Source: Deferribacteraceae bacterium UBA6793
Lineage (GTDB): Bacteria > Chrysiogenota > Deferribacteres > Deferribacterales > Geovibrionaceae
Reading direction: 5' to 3'
NCBI GenBank assembly: GCA_002452405.1
Contig: DKFP01000002.1
Coordinates: 124,001-188,000 of the forward strand
DNA length: 64,000 nt
Shown here: positions 41,255-50,533 of the stretch, piece by piece
Layout of the letters: each line of letters begins with the position of its first letter
How positions within the stretch are numbered: position 1 is the first letter of the stretch
Made by a program: the position numbers and the translations under genes
Notes under the pieces: generated by a model
What the model saw: the letters and a program-made list of their open reading frames with translations, nothing else
What the model was told of the DNA's origin: nothing
Databases searched by the model: none

Positions 41255-42282
41255 TACTTGCTCAGGACGATTGTCCCGTCCACGGGCATTCCCGTTTTAA
41301 GAAGCTGTTCCCTGTTGTCCAGACTCACTTTTATCCTGTACATGAAGTTAACCCGCTCTTCCTGAGTCTGAACGGACTTAGGGGTAAACTCCGCCTCGTC
41401 GGCTATAAATGATATTCTGCCTTTGAAAACTCTGTCCGGATAGGAATCACAGCGTATTTCCACAATATCGCCGAGATGTATCTTTCCGAGATCCTTCTCA
41501 CCGACGTAGCCTCTGACCCATGAATCGTTCAGGTCGGCGACGTTAAGTATCGGACTGCCCGCCTGAAAGAACTCGCCCGGCTCGGCGGAGCGCGTCAGTA
41601 ATTTGCCGCTCACAGGGGATTTAAGTACTGTGTATTCAAGGTTCTGCTTAGCGGTGAGAAGCTGAGTCTTTGCCACTTCAAGCGCAGCGTGAGCCTTCTT
41701 AATAGTTTCGCTGCGCGTTCCTTCAAGGGCGAGGCTGAGACGCTCCTGTGCGGACTTCAGCGACCCTTCGGACTCTTTCACAGTGTTCACGGATTTTTTA
41801 TAGCGGGTATCGTACTGCTCAAAATCGAATTTGCTCAGTCCGTTGTTCTTATAAAGATATTCGAACCTGTCCCTGTCTGCGGAAGCCTGATCCAGATCGT
41901 TTCTGGATCGCAGAAGAGCTGCATTCGCCATGTCAACGGCAGCCTGCGCGTTCATAATCTCCTGTCTGCGGCTGCCCGCCAGAAGCTCCTGCAATGCGGC
42001 TTCACTCACGGCAACGTTACCCTCGGCTGTTTTCACCGCAAGCCGCTGATCCGCATTGTCCAGCCTTGCCACCACAGTTCCCTCAGGCACGCTGTCGCCC
42101 TCTTTAAAGAGGATTTCAGTCACTCTGCCCGGTATCTTGAACGACAGCAGAACGTCGGTAACCTCCACCGTTCCTGAAAAAACGATGTTCTCACTTTTGC
42201 CGTCACCGCTGTTTCTGATAACCAGAATGACAGCAACAGCAACTAAAATGACAGCAATAGCTATGACCGCCGCTTTTTTCAT
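41254..42282 (-). CDS. HlyD-family periplasmic adaptor (YbhG-like)
   Basis: 342 residues. An N-terminal membrane anchor (about 4-23) is followed by lipoyl halves (FKIPGRVTEILFKEGDSVPEGTVVARLD and LKSPVSGKLLTRSAEPGEFFQAG) that flank a long alpha-hairpin, and a beta-barrel domain (GYVGEKDLGKIHLGDIVEIRCD). It links the ABC exporter to an outer-membrane channel, which is not encoded nearby; the OprM-like protein at 27 kb might serve. It lies two bases after the TetR gene stop. GGAG is nine bases before the ATG. Confidence 0.92.
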   Translation of the reverse strand: MKKAAVIAIAVILVAVAVILVIRNSGDGKSENIVFSGTVEVTDVLLSFKIPGRVTEILFKEGDSVPEGTVVARLDNADQRLAVKTAEGNVAVSEAALQELLAGSRRQEIMNAQAAVDMANAALLRSRNDLDQASADRDRFEYLYKNNGLSKFDFEQYDTRYKKSVNTVKESEGSLKSAQERLSLALEGTRSETIKKAHAALEVAKTQLLTAKQNLEYTVLKSPVSGKLLTRSAEPGEFFQAGSPILNVADLNDSWVRGYVGEKDLGKIHLGDIVEIRCDSYPDRVFKGRISFIADEAEFTPKSVQTQEERVNFMYRIKVSLDNREQLLKTGMPVDGTIVLSK

Positions 42283-42284
42283 AT

Positions 42285-42914
42285 TTATTTACTCCGCATA
42301 TTCTCCAGAGAACGCAGACTGAATTCGTAAACATGTTCCGCAAGCGATTTGCAGAATTCATTCATGGGCTGAGTTATGATGTCCGCTTTTTTCAGAAGTT
42401 CGGTGGAAAACATCGGATATGCGCACTGACCGACAATGCTTATGATCAGCATATTTATTTTTTCCGGAGTCAGCGAGTCGCCAAGATATTCTTTAAATAC
42501 ACTCTCGCCCGCGTTTTTAAACTCATCCATCTTCTGAAGAATAGTCTCTTCCATAATGTCGGTTGGTTCCAGCATTTCGCGATTCACCAGTTTCAGCCTG
42601 GATTTCGAACTGGAAAGACCGTCGGGACCAAAAAACCTGCTCACAAGCATTATCACAAGTCCTTTCAGTTTCTCTTCCTTCGTCATTTCGGGCTTCACAA
42701 ACTTTTCAATAGGATATTTTCCGTCGATATCTGTTGATATGGCGTTGAAAAGTTCAAAATAGAGCAGCTTTTTGCTTTTGAAATGGTAGTTTACCAGAGC
42801 GATGTTGACCCCTGCCTTTTTGCATATCTCACGCACTGTTGCTGCGCGGAAGCCCTGCTCTCCGAAAACATACATCGCTGCTTCAAGTATTTTTTGTTTT
42901 GCATTCTTTTTCAA
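42285..42914 (-). CDS. TetR-family regulator of the ABC exporter operon (CecR-like)
   Basis: About 209 residues. The HTH region near residues 10-55 reads GEQGFRAATVREICKKAGVNIALVNYHFKSKKLLYFELF, close to CecR/YbiH, which controls ybhG-ybhFSR in E. coli. The C-terminal domain (DUF1956-like) fits the same group. A GTG at 42923 is also in frame, but the AAAGGTG there suits better as the ribosome site for the TTG at 42914 (six-base gap). It heads the seven-gene operon. The leader has two direct copies of TTGTTTAA as a possible binding site. Confidence 0.88.
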   Translation of the reverse strand: MKKNAKQKILEAAMYVFGEQGFRAATVREICKKAGVNIALVNYHFKSKKLLYFELFNAISTDIDGKYPIEKFVKPEMTKEEKLKGLVIMLVSRFFGPDGLSSSKSRLKLVNREMLEPTDIMEETILQKMDEFKNAGESVFKEYLGDSLTPEKINMLIISIVGQCAYPMFSTELLKKADIITQPMNEFCKSLAEHVYEFSLRSLENMRSK

Positions 42915-43134
42915 TTTCGACACCTTTAAACAAATGTATTAAACAATGGTATACCAAAATAAATCTATTTTCCACCATTTTTGTATCATTACGGTAAAAA
43001 TCACAAGAATAATTTGAACATTGCCTTAATATTTTTAAGTATACCAGATTCAGCATATGCTCACCACCCCTATTAACCGTTGAATTAGCAAACTTTGTAT
43101 GTTAGGGTGTAAAAATTTTACTTTGGAAAGGGAT

Positions 43135-44376
43135 ATGTCAGAAAAAAAAGTACCGTTCACCAAGGATCAGATCGAAAAGATCATCGAAAAATTCCCAACG
43201 CCTTTTCACATTTATGACGAAAAGGCGATAATCGCAAATGCAAAAAGGCTTAAAAACGCATTCGCATGGGCACCGAAATTTCAGGAATATTTCGCTGTTA
43301 AAGCGCTGCCCAACCCCAGCATCATGAAAGTGCTGAAAAAAGAGGGATTCGGAGCAGACTGCAGTTCCATGGCGGAGCTTCTGCTTTGCGACATGGCGGA
43401 CGTGACCGGCGAACAGATAATGTTCACATCAAACGAAACACCCGCCAGTGAATACAAAAAAGCCTTTGAACAAAACGCTATAATAAATCTCGACGACTTC
43501 ACGCACATTCAGTATCTCGAAGAATCGTGCGGAACACTGCCGGAGATAATCTGCTTCCGTTATAACCCCGGACCGCTTAAAGGCGGAAACTCCATCATCG
43601 GGGCACCGGAAGAGGCAAAATACGGTCTCACCCGCGAGCAGATGTTTGAAGCCTACAGAGTTATGAAAGAAAAAGGCTGCAAACGCTTCGGTATGCATAC
43701 AATGGTGGCTTCAAACGAACTTAATGTGGATTATTTCGTCGAAACAGCGGTTATCCTGTTTGAAATGGCTGCGGAAATAGCCGAAAAGATAGGCATCGAC
43801 CTTGAGTTCATCAACCTCGGCGGCGGCATAGGCATACCCTACAAACCCGAACAGAACGAGGTCAACCTTGAAGAACTGGGCGAAAAAGTACGCGTTCAGT
43901 ACGAAAAGATACTTGCATCAAAAGGGCTGAAACCCTACATCTACCTTGAGTGCGGAAGGGTTATCACAGGACCTTACGGATACCTTGTCACAACGGCTGT
44001 ACACGAAAAACACATATATAAAGAATACATCGCAGTGGATGCCTGTATGGCAAACCTCATGCGCCCCGGCATGTACGGCGCATATCACCACGTCACCGTC
44101 ATGGGCAAAGAGACTGCACCCGCAGACCGCGTTTATGACGTTGTCGGTTCGCTCTGTGAAAACTGTGACAAGTTCGCAGTTGACAGGAAACTCCCCGAAA
44201 TCGAAAAAGGGGACATCGTGGTAATCCACGACACAGGTGCGCACGGGCACGCAATGGGATTCAACTATAACGGAAAACTCCGCTCAGCAGAACTTCTGCT
44301 GAAAGAGGACGGCAGCGTTGAAATGATACGTCGTGCGGAAACTTACGACGACCTGTTCGCCACATTGAAGTTTTAA
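43135..44376 (+). CDS. lysA: Diaminopimelate decarboxylase
   Basis: 413 residues of the fold-III PLP decarboxylase family; makes lysine from meso-diaminopimelate. The PLP-binding Lys lies in EYFAVKALPNP (near residue 53). NLGGGIGIPY binds the cofactor phosphate, and ECGRVITGPYG and the active-site Cys region GSLCENCDKF are present. Related carboxynorspermidine or arginine decarboxylases share the fold, so the substrate is probable rather than proven. ATG 43135 follows a GGAAAGGG. It ends at a strong terminator. Confidence 0.88.
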   Translation: MSEKKVPFTKDQIEKIIEKFPTPFHIYDEKAIIANAKRLKNAFAWAPKFQEYFAVKALPNPSIMKVLKKEGFGADCSSMAELLLCDMADVTGEQIMFTSNETPASEYKKAFEQNAIINLDDFTHIQYLEESCGTLPEIICFRYNPGPLKGGNSIIGAPEEAKYGLTREQMFEAYRVMKEKGCKRFGMHTMVASNELNVDYFVETAVILFEMAAEIAEKIGIDLEFINLGGGIGIPYKPEQNEVNLEELGEKVRVQYEKILASKGLKPYIYLECGRVITGPYGYLVTTAVHEKHIYKEYIAVDACMANLMRPGMYGAYHHVTVMGKETAPADRVYDVVGSLCENCDKFAVDRKLPEIEKGDIVVIHDTGAHGHAMGFNYNGKLRSAELLLKEDGSVEMIRRAETYDDLFATLKF

Positions 44377-44393
44377 GGATTTCTGAACAGAAT

Positions 44394-44426
44394 GCCGCGC
44401 CGTCCTGAGACAGCGCGGCTTTTTTT
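44394..44426 (+). terminator. Rho-independent terminator of lysA
   Basis: Stem GCCGCGC (44394-44400) / GCGCGGC (44413-44419), then seven T. It lies between the convergent lysA and dehydrogenase genes. Confidence 0.9.
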
Positions 44427-44431
44427 GATCT

Positions 44432-45376
44432 CTACAGTGCGTTGCGAGGTGCTTTACCTTCAAAAACGCTCAATACGCTGTCGCAGCAGAGCGCACCCAT
44501 AGCGCTTCTGGTGTCTGTCGTGCCGCTGCCTATATGCGGCGCGAGGATAACGTTGTCCAGCGCAAAAAGACGCTGTTCAATGGCTGGTTCAAACTCGTAA
44601 ACATCCAGTCCCGCAGCAAAAATCAACTTCTGCTCAAGGGCTTCCGCAAGATCTGCCTCTTTTATTATCTCACCCCTGCCGATATTCACCAGCACTGCGG
44701 TCTTTTTCATCTTCTTAAACGTTTCCAGCGTGAATTTATGCTTTGTTTCAGGCGTCGCCGGAGCGGTTATCACAACAAAATCCGACTTTGAAACAAGTTC
44801 GTCAAAATCTGTCATTACGGCACCCGTCAGCAGTTCCTGCTGAAACTTTCTTGTGCGCGCATTATAAAGAATATTCATATTGAAGCCCGATGCCATTTTA
44901 GCCACAGCCTGACCGATGCGTCCGAAACCGAATATGCCGATGGTCTTCCCGAAAAAGTCCACTCCCAGCATCATATCCGATTTCCAGCCGTGGAATTTTC
45001 CGGCTCTGGTAAACTTGTCTGATTCCACAATGCGCCTGCCGGCTGCCATCATAAGGCTGAAACCAAGCTCCGCAGTCGCCTGTGTAAGTACGTCCGGCGT
45101 ATTGCACACTGTTATGCCTTTGCTTTTGGCGTAGGCAACGTCTATATTATTGAAACCGACGGCATAGTTGGCAACCACCTTCAGTTTCGGGCAGCCGTCA
45201 ATAAGCTCAGGCGTTATCTTATCACTGAGTATACTGATGATTGCGTCCGCATCCTTCGCCCTTTCGGCAAGCTGTGCAGGCGTAAGCCCGTTTTCCGTAT
45301 CGTTGTAATCAACTTCATGTCCCGCCAGATGCTTTTTAACGTCATAAGGCAGTTTCGCCGTAACTAATATCTTCAT
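44432..45376 (-). CDS. D-2-hydroxyacid dehydrogenase (glyoxylate/hydroxypyruvate reductase type)
   Basis: 314 residues. The NAD-binding motif GFGRIGQAVA lies near residues 152-161. The catalytic set is Arg in NIGRGEII, Glu in VYEFEP, and His in LAPHIGSGT, the usual R-E-H triad. VANYAVGFNNIDVAYAKSKGI is typical of glyoxylate reductases. It could equally act on hydroxypyruvate or phenylpyruvate; specificity cannot be fixed by eye. It is a single gene. Confidence 0.9.
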   Translation of the reverse strand: MKILVTAKLPYDVKKHLAGHEVDYNDTENGLTPAQLAERAKDADAIISILSDKITPELIDGCPKLKVVANYAVGFNNIDVAYAKSKGITVCNTPDVLTQATAELGFSLMMAAGRRIVESDKFTRAGKFHGWKSDMMLGVDFFGKTIGIFGFGRIGQAVAKMASGFNMNILYNARTRKFQQELLTGAVMTDFDELVSKSDFVVITAPATPETKHKFTLETFKKMKKTAVLVNIGRGEIIKEADLAEALEQKLIFAAGLDVYEFEPAIEQRLFALDNVILAPHIGSGTTDTRSAMGALCCDSVLSVFEGKAPRNAL

Positions 45377-45394
45377 GACTCCCCCTGAAATACA

Positions 45395-45469
45395 GAGATT
45401 GCTTCGTCAGCACAGCTTCCTCGCAAAGACGTCTTTGCGAGCCGCAGGATGGGGCGCGGCAAACTCATT
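45395..45469. repeat. Dispersed inverted repeat, two-armed copy
   Basis: GAGATTGCTTCGTCAG...CCTCGCAAAGAC followed by GTCTTTGCGAGCCGCAGGA...CGGCAAACTCATT. It lies between the divergent dehydrogenase and gatC genes. Confidence 0.7.
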
Positions 45470-45495
45470 ATTTATTTCGCATATTACATTATAAT
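45468..45495 (+). promoter_or_regulatory. Candidate promoter of gatCAB
   Basis: A perfect TATAAT at 45490-45495 with a poor -35 (TTATTT, 45468-45473, 16-base spacer). It gives a leader of about 70 bases before gatC. The -35 box is the end of the repeat copy. Confidence 0.5.
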
Positions 45496-45573
45496 ACCCA
45501 ACAATCAAACTTGAAAAATATGCGAAAGAAAGTCATAATATCATTTCTCATTAAAACCATAGAGGTATGCAAA

Positions 45574-45867
45574 GTGTCCCAAACCGTTTCAAAAAAGGAT
45601 GTACTGCACATCGCAACCCTCGCCAGACTAAAGTTTGACGACGAACAGGCTGAAAGATTCACAAACGACCTGAACAACATTTTAGGCTACATCGACAAGC
45701 TCAACGAACTGAACACAGACAATATAGAACCCACATCACACGCGCTGGATATCTATACCGTAACACGCCCGGACAAGGCGGAAGCCTCGCTTTCAAACGA
45801 GGATGCAATCAGAAACGCGCCCCAGTCCGAAAACGGAATGTTCCGCGTTCCCAAAGTGATAGAATAA
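45574..45867 (+). CDS. gatC: Aspartyl/glutamyl-tRNA amidotransferase subunit C
   Basis: 97 residues, the normal GatC length, from GTG 45574 with GAGGT seven bases upstream. The helix DVLHIATLARLKFDDEQAERFTNDLN and the later TSHAL and LRxDxx-type segment (TRPDKAEASLSNEDAIRNAP) are typical. It wraps GatA and GatB to stabilise the complex. The frame could be extended upstream to an ATG at 45511, but that would add an unneeded 21 residues. Confidence 0.95.
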   Translation: MSQTVSKKDVLHIATLARLKFDDEQAERFTNDLNNILGYIDKLNELNTDNIEPTSHALDIYTVTRPDKAEASLSNEDAIRNAPQSENGMFRVPKVIE

Positions 45868-45879
45868 GGGGTTAAAAAG

Positions 45880-47331
45880 ATGCTGGGAAAAACACTTAAA
45901 GAGCTTTCAGAGGCTCTCAACAAAAAAGAATTTTCATCCGCGGAGCTTACTCAGTTTTATCTGGACAGGATCCGGAAATACGACGACGATATCTGCGCAT
46001 TCAACTACATAAACGAAAACGTCATCAATCAGGCGAAAGCCGTTGACGAAAAACGTGCCAAAGGCGATACCCTCCCCGTTTACGCAGGCATCCCTATGGC
46101 GCTGAAAGACCTTATAATCCAAAAGGATATGCCCGCCACTTGCAGCTCGAAAATTCTGGAGGGCTTCGTACCTCCGTTTCAGGGCACAGCGGCACAACTG
46201 CTTGAAGACGCAGGATTCCTCTGTCTGGGTAAACTGAGTATGGACGAGTTCGCAATGGGTTCTTCCAACGAAACCGCATACCGCAAAAAGACCCGTAACC
46301 CGTGGGATACGTCACGCGTTCCCGGCGGTTCATCCGGCGGTTCGGCGGCTTCAGTTGCGGCCGGACTTACAACTTTCGCCCTCGGCAGCGACACTGGCGG
46401 TTCGATACGTCAGCCCGCATCACTTTGCGGCATCACAGGTTTGAAACCCACATACGGCAGGGTATCGCGTTTCGGTCTTATCGCGTTCGCATCGTCTCTC
46501 GACCAGATAGGTCCCATGACATCGAACATCAGCGATAATGCGGCTATACTCTCCGTTATCGGCAAATATGACAAAAAAGATTCAACCAGCCTTAACGTTG
46601 CACAGGAGGATTACACAAAATACCTCACAGGCGACGTTAAAGGCATGAAAATAGGCGTTCCGAAAGAATATTTCGCGGAAGGCATAGCGTCGGACGTGCG
46701 CGAGTGCGTCAACAACGCCATCAAAGCATACGAGGGCATGGGCTGCGAGATAGTCGAAATCAGTATGCCCCACACTGAATATGCAGTTGCCACCTATTAC
46801 ATCATCGCAACTGCGGAAGCCTCCAGCAACCTAGGACGCTACGACGGCATCCGCTTCGGTTTCAGAGCGGAAGCGGACAACCTTAAAGAGATGTTCTACG
46901 AGTCCCGTTCACAGGGATTCGGCGACGAAGTAAAACGCCGCATTATGCTGGGTACATACGTTCTCAGCGCGGGATACTACGACGCATACTACATAAAAGC
47001 GCAGAAGGTCAGAACACTTATCAAGCAGGATTTCGTGAACGCTTTTGAAAAAGTTGACGCGATAATATGCCCCACTTCGCCCACAACAGCCTTCAAAGCC
47101 GGTGAAAAAATGAGCGACCCGCTCCAGATGTACCTCAGCGACATCAACACGATATCGCTGAACCTCTACGGCGGCTGCGGACTCTCCATGCCTTGCGGCT
47201 TCGGCGCAGACGGTATGCCCGTTGGCGTGCAGCTTCTCGGTAAATACTTTGACGAGGGAAGGCTTTACAACCTCGCATACGCTTTTGAACAACAGGCGAA
47301 ACTGCCCGTTATGCCCGAAAAATTGAAATAA
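45880..47331 (+). CDS. gatA: Aspartyl/glutamyl-tRNA amidotransferase subunit A
   Basis: 483 residues. It is the glutaminase subunit that releases ammonia for conversion of Glu-tRNA(Gln) or Asp-tRNA(Asn). The amidase triad is visible: Lys76 in MALKDLI, then the Gly/Ser-rich VPGGSSGGSAASVAAG and GSDTGGSIRQPAS with the cis-Ser and nucleophilic Ser. It begins 12 bases after gatC and is followed by gatB. Its presence means Gln and/or Asn tRNA is charged indirectly in this organism. Confidence 0.97.
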   Translation: MLGKTLKELSEALNKKEFSSAELTQFYLDRIRKYDDDICAFNYINENVINQAKAVDEKRAKGDTLPVYAGIPMALKDLIIQKDMPATCSSKILEGFVPPFQGTAAQLLEDAGFLCLGKLSMDEFAMGSSNETAYRKKTRNPWDTSRVPGGSSGGSAASVAAGLTTFALGSDTGGSIRQPASLCGITGLKPTYGRVSRFGLIAFASSLDQIGPMTSNISDNAAILSVIGKYDKKDSTSLNVAQEDYTKYLTGDVKGMKIGVPKEYFAEGIASDVRECVNNAIKAYEGMGCEIVEISMPHTEYAVATYYIIATAEASSNLGRYDGIRFGFRAEADNLKEMFYESRSQGFGDEVKRRIMLGTYVLSAGYYDAYYIKAQKVRTLIKQDFVNAFEKVDAIICPTSPTTAFKAGEKMSDPLQMYLSDINTISLNLYGGCGLSMPCGFGADGMPVGVQLLGKYFDEGRLYNLAYAFEQQAKLPVMPEKLK

Positions 47332-47344
47332 TAGGATATAAAAG

Positions 47345-48769
47345 ATGAGCTATGAACCCGTAATCGGACTTGAAGTGCACGTGCAGATGTCAACCGACAG
47401 CAAAATTTTCTGCACTTGCTCAAATAAATTCGGCTCCGAGCCGAACACCAACGTATGCCCCGTTTGTCTGGGTATGCCCGGCGTTCTCCCCGTACTCAAC
47501 GAAAAGGTGGTTGAATACACCGTTAAGGCGGGACTGGCACTGAACTGCCAGATACGCAAAAAAAGCGTATTCGCCAGAAAGAACTATTTCTATCCCGACC
47601 TGCCCAAGGCTTATCAGATTTCACAATACGAACTGCCTATCTGTGAGCATGGCTACATCGATATTGAACTTGAGGACGGCACACAAAAGCGCATCGGCAT
47701 CACCCGTATCCACATTGAAGAGGATGCAGGAAAGCTGAACCACGAAGCCGGATGCAGCCTCGTTGACCTGAACCGCACCGGAACACCCCTTATGGAGATA
47801 GTTTCCGAACCCGACCTGCGCAGCGCGGAAGAGGCAAAAGCGTACCTTATGAAACTCAAGACAATCCTTGAATACATCGAAGTCTCCGACTGTAACATGG
47901 AGGAAGGTTCCATGAGATGCGACGCTAACGTGTCCATCCGCCCCGATTCCAATGCGCCTTTCGGAACACGCGCCGAAATAAAGAACGTAAACTCTTTCAG
48001 AAACGTTGAAAGAGCCATCAAATATGAGCAGAAACGTCAGGAAAAAGTGCTTAACGAAGGCGGAAAGATAGTTCAGGAAACGCGACTTTTCAACGCAGAT
48101 ACAGGCATAACAGCCTCTATGCGCGGCAAAGAGGACGCACACGACTACCGTTATTTTCCGGATCCCGACCTTGTACCCATCGTCCTTGAAGACAAATTCA
48201 TCGACGATCTCAAGGAATGGATGCCGGAACTGCCCGATGCGAAACGCGCCCGCTTCATGAGCGAATACGGGCTGTCCGGCATGGACGCAGACTTCCTCGT
48301 CTCCGCCAAAGCATACGGACAATACTTCGAACAGGCTGTAAAAGCACACAACAACCCCAAAGCCGTTTGCAACTGGATAATGGGCGAGCTGATGCGCAGG
48401 CTGAACGACAAACAGTGCACTATCTTTGAGGCGGGCATATCGCCTGAAAACCTTGCAGAGATAGTAAAACTCATAGACGAAGGCAAAATAAGCGGTAATA
48501 TAGCCAAGCAGGTGTTTGACGAAACTGCCGAAACAGGCAAAAACCCCTCTGAAATCGTTGCAGAAAAAGGACTTGTCCAGAACAGCAACGAAGACGAGCT
48601 GGAAGCAATCGTTAAACAGGTGCTGGACGCTAACCCCGCGGAAACAGAAAGATTTAAAGGCGGCGAGGTCAAACTTCAGGGATTTTTCATGGGTCAGATA
48701 ATGAAAGCATCCAAAGGCAAGGCAAACCCCGCTGTAGTTGCTCCCCTGCTTAAAAAATTGACAAGCTAG
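47345..48769 (+). CDS. gatB: Aspartyl/glutamyl-tRNA amidotransferase subunit B
   Basis: 474 residues, full length. It activates the tRNA-bound acid with ATP and transfers ammonia. The start YEPVIGLEVHVQM is the family hallmark. A zinc-binding set C-x-C...C-x2-C (FCTCSNKFGSEPNTNVCPVCLGMPG) lies near 21-43, and the C-terminal YqeY-like tail binds tRNA. It completes the gatCAB operon; methylmalonyl-CoA epimerase follows after 11 bases. Confidence 0.97.
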   Translation: MSYEPVIGLEVHVQMSTDSKIFCTCSNKFGSEPNTNVCPVCLGMPGVLPVLNEKVVEYTVKAGLALNCQIRKKSVFARKNYFYPDLPKAYQISQYELPICEHGYIDIELEDGTQKRIGITRIHIEEDAGKLNHEAGCSLVDLNRTGTPLMEIVSEPDLRSAEEAKAYLMKLKTILEYIEVSDCNMEEGSMRCDANVSIRPDSNAPFGTRAEIKNVNSFRNVERAIKYEQKRQEKVLNEGGKIVQETRLFNADTGITASMRGKEDAHDYRYFPDPDLVPIVLEDKFIDDLKEWMPELPDAKRARFMSEYGLSGMDADFLVSAKAYGQYFEQAVKAHNNPKAVCNWIMGELMRRLNDKQCTIFEAGISPENLAEIVKLIDEGKISGNIAKQVFDETAETGKNPSEIVAEKGLVQNSNEDELEAIVKQVLDANPAETERFKGGEVKLQGFFMGQIMKASKGKANPAVVAPLLKKLTS

Positions 48770-48780
48770 AGGTGATTTCC

Positions 48781-49215
48781 ATGCTTGAGAAGATAGACCA
48801 CATAGGTATAGCCGTAAGAAATCTTGATGAGGCTACGAAATTCTACGTTTCAATGGGCATAAAACCTTACCACTATGAAGAGGTTGAGAGCCAGAAAGTT
48901 AAGGTTGCATTCGTTAAGGTAGGCGAGAGCAATATTGAGCTTCTGGAACCCACAAGCCCCGAAAGCCCCATCGCAAAATTCCTTGAAAAGAAGGGCGAAG
49001 GGATACATCACGTCGCTTATTCCGTTGCGAATATAGCTACAGCGCTTAAAAAGCTGAAAGCTGACGGCGCAACACTCATAAACGAAGAGCCTATGGACGG
49101 CGCGCACGGCAAAAAGGTTGCATTCGTGCACCCCAAAAGCGTAAACGGTGTGCTCACCGAACTTTCGATGGACGGCTGCTGCGGTTCATGCGGCTGCGGC
49201 ACCCACGACCACTAA
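48781..49215 (+). CDS. mce: Methylmalonyl-CoA epimerase with Cys/His-rich tail
   Basis: 144 residues from ATG 48781 (GAGGTGA upstream). It is a VOC-fold enzyme that interconverts (S)- and (R)-methylmalonyl-CoA in propionate metabolism. Metal ligands are His7 (KIDHIGIAV), His in GIHHVAY and Glu in LTELS. The normal protein ends about there, but here it carries on as MDGCCGSCGCGTHDH: five cysteines and two histidines in 15 residues, a possible extra metal site. The tail is followed at once by the stop and a terminator, so it is not a read-through. Confidence 0.92.
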   Translation: MLEKIDHIGIAVRNLDEATKFYVSMGIKPYHYEEVESQKVKVAFVKVGESNIELLEPTSPESPIAKFLEKKGEGIHHVAYSVANIATALKKLKADGATLINEEPMDGAHGKKVAFVHPKSVNGVLTELSMDGCCGSCGCGTHDH

Positions 49216-49224
49216 AGAAACGAT

Positions 49225-49254
49225 AAAGCGGAGGTTCATGCCTCCGCTTTTTTT
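49225..49254 (+). terminator. Rho-independent terminator after the epimerase gene
   Basis: AAAGCGGAGG-TTCATG-CCTCCGCTTT, then a T-run. The converse strand also ends in a short T-rich stretch, so it may serve the convergent EAL gene too. Confidence 0.9.
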
Positions 49255-50437
49255 ATATATCCGCAAGACGCATGGGGGCGCCCAGATAAAAGCCCTGCAA
49301 CTTATCAATGCCCATTTCTCTGCAAATCTTCATGATTTGTTCTGAATGGACGTATTCCGCAACTGTGCTTATGTTCAGCTTGGCAGCGGTCGCAACGATT
49401 CCCTCAACAGCAGCCCTGTTAACAAAATTTGTATCTATGTCTTTTATCAGCGACCCGTCAATCTTTATAAAATCAGGTGATATCTTACTTATATTATTGA
49501 AATTTGAAAAACCAGAACCGAAATCGTCTATGGCTATAAGCACTCCGAATGACCTCAGTTTCGTACAGAAATTGTAAATCAGCTCGTTTACGGCAAGCTC
49601 CTCCGTTTCCACTATCTCGACTATAAGTCTTTGCTGTGGCATGTATTTTTCTACCATTGCGTATATAAAGGCGGATGTTTCCTCATCTCTGATATCCGAA
49701 AAAGCAACGTTCAGCGAAAAGGTTTTATCTGTTTCGCAAAAGAAAGCGAAAGATTTTTCGAACATTATGTGCGTGATATCCCTGTACATATCTATCTGGC
49801 GGGCGATTTCAAGAAATCTGAACGGCGGTATTATGCCATTCCGCGGATGATCTATCCTGCAAAGGCACTCATAGCTGACCACATCGAGTGTCTGAGAATT
49901 AAAAATAGGCTGGGCAAACGGAACAACATAACCTTTGTCCAGCGACTCCCGAAACAACCTGATATCTGACAGCATCGCTTCAAAATCCTCTCCGACATAG
50001 TGCGTACTGAGAAGTTCCAGATTGATATCAATGAGTTTTTCCACTGAATCAATAAGAGCGGATTCACCGGCACCGCTTATTTTGTTTCTTATGAAGCGCC
50101 TGATAAAGGTGAAGGTGGAGTTGATGTAGTTCGGAGGAAGACCGATGCGCTTGTGCAGCTTATTTATATGGTCGAGATAATCGTAATACCCGGAAGTATA
50201 TGCACGTGAAAAAAGCTGAACCAGCCAGTATTCTATCTTTTGCTTGTGATATGCCAGCTCTGCATCGTTTTTAAGAAATGCTCTGGCATGTTCAAAGTTC
50301 ATAACATGCCTGTGAAGCTCGTCGGAAAACTCAGTAACATAGCCGCGAATATGCTCCCAGGCAGCTGCGATATTCTCTTTATCATTCTCGTTGAGCTGAT
50401 AGCTGTTGAACAGCTTCCCTATGTGTTCGTGATTCAT
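49253..50437 (-). CDS. Globin-coupled EAL phosphodiesterase
   Basis: 394 residues. Residues 1-160 resemble the sensor globin (protoglobin) domain; the proximal haem His is probably in INKLHKRIGLPPNYI (near residue 95). Residues 165-394 are an EAL domain. Its key residues are mostly kept: E in YECLCRI (ECL for EAL), N in SLNVAF, E in VEIVETE, DD in IAIDDFGSGFSN, K in IKIDG, E in VAEYV and Q in QGFYLG. It is thus probably an active c-di-GMP phosphodiesterase tuned by O2 or another gas. Globin-coupled cyclases are commoner than globin-coupled EAL proteins. Confidence 0.85.
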   Translation of the reverse strand: MNHEHIGKLFNSYQLNENDKENIAAAWEHIRGYVTEFSDELHRHVMNFEHARAFLKNDAELAYHKQKIEYWLVQLFSRAYTSGYYDYLDHINKLHKRIGLPPNYINSTFTFIRRFIRNKISGAGESALIDSVEKLIDINLELLSTHYVGEDFEAMLSDIRLFRESLDKGYVVPFAQPIFNSQTLDVVSYECLCRIDHPRNGIIPPFRFLEIARQIDMYRDITHIMFEKSFAFFCETDKTFSLNVAFSDIRDEETSAFIYAMVEKYMPQQRLIVEIVETEELAVNELIYNFCTKLRSFGVLIAIDDFGSGFSNFNNISKISPDFIKIDGSLIKDIDTNFVNRAAVEGIVATAAKLNISTVAEYVHSEQIMKICREMGIDKLQGFYLGAPMRLADI

Positions 50438-50533
50438 AGTCCCACCATTGCGCCTGTTTCACCAATGATAACACAACAGAGGTCAAATGACAGATAAATA
50501 AAGTAAAGGCGGAGCCGAAGCCCCGCCTGTTAA

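Noticed and set aside
47621..48349. 242-codon open frame on the minus strand
   Set aside because: Antisense to gatB; a shadow.
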